From Nematopogon swammerdamellus (taxonomy: Eukaryota > Arthropoda > Insecta > Lepidoptera > Adelidae), in NCBI GenBank assembly GCA_946902875.1, contig OX336336.1:28909558-28973557 (forward strand): 64,000 nucleotides of DNA. Reading direction: 5' to 3'. Position numbers and translations under genes: made by a program. How positions within the stretch are numbered: position 1 is the stretch's first letter; each line of letters starts with the position of its first letter. Positions 56,640 to 64,000 of this stretch are shown here, one piece after another. Below the pieces are notes generated by a model, which saw only the letters and a program-made list of their open reading frames with translations, had not been told where the DNA came from and searched no databases.

Positions 56640-57872
56640 TTTATTCTGTTTAAATCCTTGGCAATTGGACTCGATATTGCCAAGGCATTTGACCGGGTCT
56701 GGCACAAAGCACTTCTGGGCAAGCTGCCGGCGTACGGAATCCCCTCTGGCCTTTGTGACTGGGTCACCGACTTCCTACATGGGCGTAGCATTCAGGTCCT
56801 CGTGGACGGCTGCTCGTCGGACGCCATGTCAGTGAATGCCGGTGTACCACAGGGTTCTGTGTTGTCTCCCACGCTGTTTCTTCTGCATATCAATGATATG
56901 CTGCCACTCGGCAACATACATTGTTATGCAGACGACAGTACGGCACACGGATCCTACACCAGTCACCCTTCAGCCGGACGGAAAGTTGTGGACGAGAAGA
57001 GGCTAGCACTTGTGTCTGAACTCGAGCAAACACTCCAGTCTATTGCCGAATGGGGCCGGAGCAACTTGGTCGTGTTCAACGCATCGAAGACACAAGTGTG
57101 TGCGTTTAGTGCGAAGAGAACGGCGTTCACGCCAGCTCCTTCCTTCCAAAACACGTCGCTGAAATTAAGCGACCACCTCGGGGTCCTCGGTGTCGAACTG
57201 TCGCACGACTTGAACTTCCGGCGCCACATTGAGGGCAAGGCCAAGCTGGCCTCAAAAAAGCTGGGCGTACTAAACAAGGTGCGGCGGTACTTCACGTCGG
57301 GCCAAAAACTGACGCTGTATAAAACACAGGTTAGGTCCTGCTTGGAGTACTGCTCGCACTTGTGGGACGGCTCAGCTAAATACCAGCTTGCGCCGCTAGA
57401 CTCAATCCAGCGTCGTGCAGTGCGACTGGTGGGTGACCCTGCGGTGTCCCGCGACTTAGAACCACTGCAACTCCGTAGGGACGTCGGCTCCCTAAGTGTG
57501 TTCTATCGTCTATTTCATGGGGAGTGTTCGGAGGAGCTGTTTAACGCGATTCCGCCGTCCCCATTCCACCTCCGCACCACGCGTACTGGGCAGGGGATGC
57601 ACCCCTACTCAATCGACCTACCACGGATGCGCACCAACCGATTCTGTAGATCTTTTATTCACAGAACCGGGAAAATGTGGAACGCACTCCCTGCCCATCT
57701 ATTTCCTCCCAAGTACAACCTGGGGTTCTTCAAAAGGGGCGTGAAAAGGCTCCTGTCAGGCCGGCATGGCATTCGCAATCCCCGTGCATCACAGAATGTC
57801 CATGGGCATCGTTAGACACCTACTTGTAGGTGAAACGATGCCACATGTCGCGCTATCAATAAAAAAAAAAAA
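56640..57872 (+). mobile_element. LINE-a, 5'-truncated non-LTR retrotransposon with open RT C-terminal half
   Basis: The longest open frame in the window (56658-57815, 385 codons as drawn; the frame is already open when it begins). It encodes the catalytic half of a non-LTR reverse transcriptase. Motif A is LDIAKAFDRVWHKAL, motif B is GVPQGSVLSPTLFLLHIND, motif C is CYADDSTAH with the catalytic YADD. The thumb and C-terminus follow (VRSCLEYCSHLWDG; SIQRRAVRLVGDP; LFHGECSEELFNAIPPSPFH; RTNRFCRSFIHRTGKMWNAL). A 3' UTR and an A15 run end it at 57872. The endonuclease and the first RT motifs are missing, so the copy is dead on arrival, but the lack of stops suggests a young insertion. I place it in the Jockey/CR1-like group by motif style only. 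C-terminal fragments recur at 10857, 16411, 21950, 36812, 62222 and 63106. Confidence 0.9.
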
Positions 57873-57957
57873 AAATACGAATTTGACGCGAGCGAGACCG
57901 CGGGAAAAAGCTAGTATAATAAATAAATAAATTGAATTGAATTGAATTGAATTTACC

Positions 57958-58680
57958 GAACCTTTGAGTGCCTCCACTCGAAGGGAGTCTGGGGCCTGGT
58001 TGCATGCTATTCCATCCCGATCAATCGGCACGCTGCTAGACCCAGATTCACTTCGCATTGGAATGGCACTCAGGCTTGGGTGCAAAATTTATGAACAACA
58101 TTCATGCGTGTGTGGAGTTACTGTCGACCCGTTAGGCTACCACGGTCTGAGCTGTGCCAAAAACGCGGGCCGGTACGCTCGACATCACGCATTAAATGAT
58201 ATCCTCAAAAGAGGTCAATTGATTTTCCGAGTATCCTAGAACCACCAGGCCTATGCCGTGATGATGGAAAGCGCCCCGACGGCATGACGATTGTCCCATG
58301 GAAGAACGGAAGGGCGCTAGTCTGGGACGCAACATGTGTCGATACCATCTGTGCCAGCAACCTCGCCCTATCGGCCAAGAAGCCGGGTTCGGCTGCGGAG
58401 GCTGCAGCCAAAAGAAAGCACAAAAAGTATGAAAACATCAGCGTGAATTATTGGTTTGTGGCTTTCGCGGTCGAAACCTTCGGCTCCTGGTCCGAGGAGG
58501 CGATAGCTTTTGTCCACGAGATAGGGTCGAGGATGTCTGCTGCCATAGGTCACCCCTCTTGCCTCACCTTCTTCCGCCAAAGGATAAGCCTGGCAATTCA
58601 GAGGGGTAACGCGGCTGGCATCCTCGGCACAATCCCGGGGACAAAAGCACTAAATGCAATATATTTTTTAAGTTAGTTTA
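57958..58680 (+). pseudogene. Retroelement C-terminal region with zinc knuckle and nuclease-like motif
   Basis: Two overlapping frames, 57964-58239 and 58225-58676, separated by about one lost or gained base near 58222. First part: [20 protein letters not shown] gives Cys-x-Cys-x11-His-x4-Cys, followed by [16 protein letters not shown]. Second part: [38 protein letters not shown], an Ala/Lys linker, VAFAVETFGSWSEEAIAFV and RISLAIQRGNAAGILGT. The order zinc knuckle, RHH, RPD, then WDAT resembles the restriction-like endonuclease (PD-(D/E)XK) found at the C-terminus of some non-LTR elements; the nuclease role is inference. A decayed relative is at 3137-3352. Confidence 0.7.
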
Positions 58681-58819
58681 TTTCCTAAGTTAGTTTATAT
58701 AATTTTTAGATTAGTTAATTATTTTATACCTATGTTAATTTGAATTTACCGGACTGAGATGAAACGATTCTCCATGTTGCTTACAACATGGAGAATCGTT
58801 TCATAAAACTATGTACTAT
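58681..58819. repeat. Perfect hairpin 58759-58804 in AT-rich DNA
   Basis: 21-bp arms starting ATGAAACGATTCTCC and ending GGAGAATCGTTTCAT around the loop CTTA, with no mismatch. Lies just past the end of the retroelement fragment. Confidence 0.93.
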
Positions 58820-59095
58820 GTACACTCTTCGCAGCCGAGAGGCTTAGTGCTTACATTGAGCTTTTAAGAACAAAATATATTTTCTCAAAATCCTTACATT
58901 GTCACACCGCAATTAGCGTGGAACTGTTTTCTAGTGAATGCGTTTCCCGAATGCTTTATCCTTCGGAGGGCTACAAAAGTCGTATCCAGCCCAGTTAATC
59001 TGCTGGCATGGCGCCTCATGTCCATGACATGCGTGGTTTCGTAAGGAGAGGTGCATTTAACTCTGTCGACTGCACCTTTGATCCCTTGCTTTCAT
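58820..59095 (+). pseudogene. LINE-b C-terminus and 3' end
   Basis: TTGTCACACCGCAATTAGCG, TGGAACTGTTTTCTAGTGAA, TGCTGGCATGGCGCCTCATG, TCTGTCGACTGCACCTTTGA. Frames decayed. Confidence 0.7.
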
Positions 59096-59096
59096 A

Positions 59097-59275
59097 CAGT
59101 TACCTACCACCTAGTAAGGTAAGAAGGGAAGGGACCTACAGTTATACGTGGAATCCGAATCACGGTCCCTCATACCGGTCAAATGCTCACCCGTCCAAGT
59201 TCTGACCCCACTCAGGTGTGCTTATGACCATCAACGACAGTGGACCGATCTCACCACTGAGCTACCGAGGCTGAC
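59097..59275 (-). mobile_element. SINE-1 head A and core
   Basis: TACCACCTAGTAAGGTAAGA, CGTGGAATCCGAATCACGGT, CCAAGTTCTGACCCCACTCA, CACTGAGCTACCGAGGCTGA. Tail missing. Confidence 0.85.
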
Positions 59276-59365
59276 AAACAACGGTACCAACTTTTATAGA
59301 ACGCACACACTGACGCATAAAAATTTACCAGATTTTTTATATTAATAATTTGCAAAATCTTGTCG

Positions 59366-59502
59366 TGTTTTCCGTCCAGTTCAGTGTAGCCGACATGAAA
59401 TGAAGGGAAGCACTGACACGGCACCTAGTTCACCCGGTGTTATGGGCTGATATTACAGATGTTTTAGGTAATGTAGCCAACCGTGTCAGTTTCCATAAAA
59501 AG
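59366..59502 (+). mobile_element. SINE-1 tail
   Basis: GTGTTTTCCGTCCAGTTCAG, GACATGAAATGAAGGGAAGC, CGTGTCAGTTTCCATAAAAA. 5'-truncated. Confidence 0.85.
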
Positions 59503-60299
59503 AAAATCGAAAGGATGTAGAGGTTCTAAGAAAACGAAGGAAATATAAGGGAACGCGTCTCATACAACTCGTCTATTTTTGGAAATCCGGTTATTTGCCG
59601 GTGTTATTTGCTCCTCGCGTCTGGGCACCGTGTACGTGTGGCCTTATCACATGATTTAAAAATATTATGTATCCGCTCAAATACATACTCGCAGAATATA
59701 TAAAAACACCTAAGTGATAAATGATTTCTCACGATTATTGAGTCTCTTGCATGTTCTTCAGACAGTGAAGAACATGGGGAACCCATACAAGAATCATTTT
59801 ATTCTTTCGACGTTTTTAGAGTTCCGTACCGCAAAAGAGGAAAAAGCAGTCACTCTCATCTGTCTGTCTGTCTGTCCGTCCGTCTCATTTCTCCCACAGC
59901 AGCCGTGGCGGTGCTCTCCTGTAGTCCAGTATACAGAGAGCAGATAGGATAGCTCGACATCCACGTAAAACTCGCCCCTTACTAGGTGGTAGGGTCAAAT
60001 TGTAGCCGATTCGGTCGATACGGGGTTCCGCGGAAGGTTCACAGGGGTTCCGTGGGTTACAGTAGGAAAAAGCACAAAACGCTCTCCCTAATCAAAAAAC
60101 GTGTAATATGTTTTAAATTTCGAACTCCTTGCTATTCAAATCTAACATGATAATCCGCCAACAATTTAGTATAAAAAATTAGGTATAGGTCACATAAATT
60201 TAGTTTTTATGTTCACAATAGCTAATTAACTTTTTTAATTGACTTGATGTTCCGCCAACAGAAGGAGGATCATTTAGGTTTCCGTAGCCGAAAATAATT
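59503..60299. other. Mostly unassigned; small repeat scraps
   Basis: 59815-59890 has AGAGTTCCGTACCGCAAAAG and GTCTGTCTGTCTGTCC (REP-Y-like). 59965-60030 has CCTTACTAGGTGGTAGGGTC and AATTGTAGCCGATTCGGTC (SINE-2 core). Nothing else recognised. Confidence 0.5.
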
Positions 60300-60530
60300 G
60301 GGAACCGCTGCTGCCCTAGACGCACGTACCTGGACCAGATCGGGCATGTGCTCAAAAATGTACTTGCGCACCTTAGGTAAACGCACTTGACGCGTAGTAC
60401 CCGTAACCGAAGAGCATGCATGAAGAACACTATGAGAGTAGAAGAGGCGACAGAGGTGTGTCAGGATCGTGGCACGTGGAGATCCATTGTATCAGCCTAC
60501 CCCACCGGGAAACAGGCGTGACGATATGTA
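60300..60530 (+). pseudogene. RTE-like (type c) tail
   Basis: CGCACGTACCTGGACCAGAT, GTAACCGAAGAGCATGCATG, GTCAGGATCGTGGCACGTGG, CACCGGGAAACAGGCGTGAC. A short extra stretch sits at 60358-60392. Confidence 0.8.
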
Positions 60531-61094
60531 TGGATAAATTGCGCGTAAATCTCTTGTACGCCTTTGATGTAACTTAGATTTAAAACGTAAATACTTCTAA
60601 ACGCCGCGCGAGGTTGTTTTGTGTGAGCCACCTACACCGAGGTCTAGGTAGGTTATTATGTATTCTAATTAGATAGTAGCTAGTCAGGTGCGGACTGCGG
60701 TGCGGTGGTACTACCGGTGCTGCGAAGGATCATGTCACAACCGCTAGTTCCGCACGCACTTACGGAATATAACAAGGTGCTGATGTCATAGGAGATCTTG
60801 TCACCGGCGAGGTGACACCACCCCGTCCGTGGTCAATCATTTTTAATGTGTACATACATGCCATCACGCTGTTCAGTTGGTTACTCAAGCCAGAGACCCA
60901 GGTTTGAATCCTGGCCAGGATGTATTTTTCCCAATGATTTTCGCTTTGCATTTTTCTAACAAAAATACCTATATATAAAGCGAGTACGTGCTTATTACTC
61001 ACATATAAACATAAAACATTATTTAATATACATCAGAATATACAATTTAAATACAAAACTAAAATGAGTTTCCACCACCGGCGGCGGGGCGAGC
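60531..61094. other. No feature recognised
   Basis: No supported gene or repeat. Confidence 0.4.
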
Positions 61095-61310
61095 TCAGTC
61101 TAGCGATGGTCGGGTCACAAAGAGAGGAACCTCCGGACGGTCGAGCTGGGCTGCCTTCTGGATCTGGCCCTCGATCCAACCACTCAGCGAGAGCCTCTCA
61201 AGGTGGTCATCGAGGCTCTTCGCTATCAGCCTATGCGCCGATACAACTATGGGCACAACGATCGTCAAGTCGACGGGCCACATTTTGGTGTCCATGATGA
61301 ACGTTTTTTA
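61095..61310 (-). pseudogene. Non-LTR retrotransposon C-terminal fragment (IVVPIVVSA type)
   Basis: Minus-strand frame reads KMWPVDLTIVVPIVVSAHRL, IAKSLDDHLERLSLSGW and IQKAAQL; a shifted frame then gives STVRRFLSL-stop. This is the conserved end of a family of insect non-LTR proteins (VVPxVxSAxGxIxKxL...MQKAxxLxTxRIVRRFL). One frameshift. Confidence 0.75.
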
Positions 61311-62221
61311 TTATTTTTGAAAAATTGTATTCAAAGCTAAAAGTTGAATCGATAATTAGTTTTTTTTTTTCAGTAAATATGTCTGTTAATCAGTCGGTCA
61401 GTCAGTCAGCGTTTGTGCCCGCTTCTGGATATACGCCTATCCAATTTTTCTGCAGTCCTCGGATACTTACAAATTATTAATCTTTGCATTTCGCCTTTCG
61501 ACAATAATATTTTACTCTTCCTGTGAGTCACTTCTACGAAACCCTTCTTGTCTTCCGTATATAGGTCGCATCTCGCTACTGCATGACTAATTGTGAAAAT
61601 TACTCATTCTCGCGTACTCCACTGCCATTGACACCATAAACGCATGGCGGGCGCGACCGCACCACAGCGATTCCACGCACGTCACGCACCTGTTCACTTA
61701 AACCTCTCTATTTGGTCGCATTAGCCTCGGAACCCTCGCTTTTTATACACACATTTCACAACACTTCACCGGTACCACGCTAGGGTATAAAATTATTTGA
61801 TATTTTTGGACTTTAGTTGTGTTATTTCTGCATTTGAAGGCTAGGTCAAAGTTTGTAAAGTATCATCTAAGTAGATAAAAACTGTTTTAGTTATGAATTT
61901 TCAAGTAATTAACTATGTAACATGCTTTATTTAACTGTAACTATACTGTAACTATACTGTAACTATAAGACACTCACACAAAACTGTAAGTTAACTCTTT
62001 TTAAGCGAAAATATTTTGACAGTAATAGTGTGAAGAGTGACCGATGGAGCGCGCGGTCTCGTTGGCGCGTCGCTACTGATGTCTGTATGGATACGGAGGA
62101 GGAGGCACATGGCTGTTGCGCGGCACAACTCCCTCCTCCTACCTCCGCGGGATCACCACAATAGCTCGAGGACTCCGATTGTGAGTTGTAGGTGGGAGGA
62201 CGGACGGTTTGTGGCTGCCTT
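61311..62221. other. Unassigned
   Basis: Contains (CAGT)n at 61390 and (ACTATACTGTA)n at 61940-61965. No gene recognised. Confidence 0.45.
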
Positions 62222-62580
62222 ATAATGCCTATTGAGCTGTTTAATGCGATCCCGCCGTCCCCTTTCCACCTTCGCACCACGCGCACTGGGCAGGGATTGC
62301 ATCCCTACACGCTGGACTTACCACGGATGCGTACCAATCGATTCTGCAGATCTTTCCTCTACAGAACCGGTAAACTCTGGAACGCTCTCCCTGCCCATAT
62401 ATTTCCCCCCAAGTACAGTCTCGGGTCCTTCAAGAGGGGCGTGAATGGGCACCTGTCAGGCCGGCATGGCATTCGCAACCCCCGCATACGACCGAATGTC
62501 CATGGGCGTCGTTAGACACCTTATGGGTGGCTCGGCGCCATATGTCGCGCTGTCAATAAAAAAAAAATAATAAAAAAAAA
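62222..62580 (+). mobile_element. LINE-a C-terminus and 3' end
   Basis: Open for about 97 codons of the RT C-terminus (ELFNAIPPSPFHLRTTRTGQ, RTNRFCRSFLYRTGKLWNAL, FKRGVNGHLSGRHG, PNVHGRR-stop at 62515), then CGCCATATGTCGCGCTGTCA and an A-rich tail. The 5' junction is at about 62226. Confidence 0.88.
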
Positions 62581-62648
62581 ATCATTCCTTTCAGTCTCAC
62601 ATTAAAATGGAAGCTTTCCAAGACACGAAAAAATAAGTATGTACATCG

Positions 62649-62988
62649 TCGTCGGTAGCTCAGTGATACGGTCCGTCGACAACGCAACGCTGACCGCGCT
62701 AATTAGGAGGCTGACCGTGGTTCGGATTCCACGTAAAACTGTAGTTCCCTTCTCTTCTTACCTTACTAGGTGGTAAGGTTTATCCCGGCCGGTTTGGTAC
62801 CACCGCACTGAGCGAAACGTCGGTCGCAACGGCTATGTAAATAGTTCGTGTTTTCCGTCCAGTTCAATGTAGCCGACACGAAATGAAGGGAAGCACTAAC
62901 ATTGCACTTAGTTCACCCGGTGTTATGGGCTGACATCACGGATGTTGTAGGTGATGTAGCCAACCGAGACAGATTCCATTAAAAAAAA
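62649..62988 (+). mobile_element. SINE-1, head A (5S part deleted)
   Basis: CGTCGGTAGCTCAGTGATAC, then directly GGAGGCTGACCGTGGTTCGG, core TTACTAGGTGGTAAGGTTTA, tail GAGACAGATTCCATTAAAA. Confidence 0.88.
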
Positions 62989-63297
62989 TTGTCTCAATCA
63001 AGTATTTTTATTTACATTTGTTCAAGCTCCCATACTATCACCACAGATTACTTAATAGTTACTTCTATCACGTCGTCGGGGTCACCAGTTGCACAAATTA
63101 TTGCACGTTAGACACCTTATGGGTGGCACGACGCCACATGTCGCGCTCCCAATAACATTGGCTTTAAAGCAAACAATTATTTGAACTTGGAATTTCTACG
63201 CAAAACTAAAATTAGCCTCGTTCAAAGTAGCCACTTTGAAAAAAACTGCAATTTCATAGGTAAGCATCTAATATTCTATATGTGTCTTCCCTAGAAT
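62989..63297. other. LINE-a 3' UTR scrap at 63106-63158
   Basis: TTAGACACCTTATGGGTGGC and GCCACATGTCGCGCTCCCAA. Rest not recognised. Confidence 0.6.
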
Positions 63298-63484
63298 TCC
63301 CCGTCTTACCTTACTAGGGGGCAGGGTTTATCCCGGCCGGGTTGCTACCACCGCACTGAATGAAACGTCGGTCGAAACGGCTATGTAAATAATTCGTGTT
63401 TTCCGTCCAGTTCAGTGTAGCCGACATGCAATGAAGGGAAGCACTGACGTGCCACCTAGTTTACCCGGTGTTATGGGCTGACAT
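63298..63484 (+). mobile_element. SINE-1 core and tail, both ends truncated
   Basis: CTTACCTTACTAGGGGGCAG, TATCCCGGCCGGGTTGCTAC, GACATGCAATGAAGGGAAGC, GTGTTATGGGCTGACATG. Confidence 0.85.
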
Positions 63485-63581
63485 GTATATGTATGTATAT
63501 ATTCTATAATGAACACCAATTACATTATTATGTACACACATAAATCAGTGGTACTGTTGTTCAACACCATCAATTTTTGTA

Positions 63582-63890
63582 CCGTGTGGGCCGGTACTTT
63601 ATCTCTACCCACTGCATCTCTCCCCGTGTATGTCGTAAAAGGCAACTAAGGGATATGACTCCCTTCTTATACTACTAGGTGGTAGGGTTCAACCCGCCCG
63701 GGTTGATACTACCGCACTGAATGAAAGGTCGATCGAAACGGCTATGTAAATAGTTTGTGTCCAGTTCAGTGTAGCCGGCACGACCGAAGGGAAGCACTGA
63801 CGGGGCACCAAGTTCACCCGGTGTTATGGGCTGACATCACGGATGTTGTAGGTGTTGTAGTGTAGCCAACCGTGTCAGTTTTCATAAAAA
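63582..63890 (+). mobile_element. SINE-1, B-type, near complete
   Basis: ACCGTGTGGGCCGGTACTTT, CCACTGCATCTCTCCCCGTG, GACTCCCTTCTTATACTACT, GGCACGACCGAAGGGAAGCA, CGTGTCAGTTTTCATAAAAA. Confidence 0.9.
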
Positions 63891-64000
63891 AAATTACAAA
63901 AAAACCTCACACCTGTCTACCTATCATCATGACACAATACAGGCTCGCCCCTCGCCCCGCGCCCCCCGCCGATGCCCTCCACCTCCGCACAGATGCGCGG
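63891..64000. other. Right end, GC-rich from 63945
   Basis: CCTCGCCCCGCGCCCCCCGC and CCTCCACCTCCGCACAG run to the window edge. Possibly an exon or promoter edge; not decidable here. Confidence 0.3.

Noticed and set aside
61064..61297. 77-codon plus-strand frame
   Set aside because: Shadow of the retrotransposon fragment on the minus strand at 61095-61310, which has a recognisable protein end.

Overview
The window is eukaryotic nuclear DNA from an insect, most likely a moth or butterfly (Lepidoptera). This rests on the many small interspersed repeats of lepidopteran type (elements with AGCTGTGCCCGCGGC ends, GTCTGTC-rich elements, TGCGAGTCGG elements, Helitron/Lep1-like pieces), several non-LTR retrotransposon fragments, a mariner, and a single-copy insect gene with long introns packed with these repeats. 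There are no bacterial-style operons or CRISPR arrays.

The only host gene I can support is on the minus strand: the 5' part of jitterbug (jbug), a filamin-type actin-binding protein with three calponin-homology (CH) domains. I resolved 19 coding exons with matching splice phases from the start codon (34162) to 10205. Together they hold 3280 coding bases, about 1093 residues, and the gene continues past the left end of the gene model. Exons 1-7 encode the three CH domains, exons 7-12 filamin Ig-like repeats, exons 12-17 a long Ser/Pro-rich then charged and Gln-rich insert, and exons 18-19 the next filamin repeat.

The most striking locus is exon 16. The 3' splice site plus the first ~93 bases of this exon have been amplified into a tandem array of about 14 extra units of 115 or 106 bp (13448-15044), giving a row of decoy acceptors in front of the real exon.

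The rest is repeats. SINE-1 has a head that combines a tRNA A box, the internal promoter of 5S rRNA and a B box, and sometimes a second 5' head. SINE-2 has a tRNA-like head and shares a central core with SINE-1. A LINE of Jockey/CR1 type (best copy 56640-57872) recurs as C-terminal fragments, one of them in a twin-priming (inverted 5' part) arrangement next to jbug exon 18. RTE-like tails, a LINE tail with a zinc-knuckle plus nuclease-like region (57958-58680), two hAT-like MITE families with 8-bp target duplications, a fold-back element and several templated-looking hairpins also occur.

Layout: 1-10204 repeats and unassigned intron or downstream DNA; 10205-34162 jbug exons and TE-filled introns; 34163-43740 upstream repeats; 43741-50330 GC-rich minisatellite, microsatellites, a hAT MITE and an inverted 100-bp tandem array; 50331-56640 MITEs, mariner and other repeats; 56640-64000 LINE RT and SINE-1 copies. 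All calls are by reading alone; no database search or splice predictor was run.
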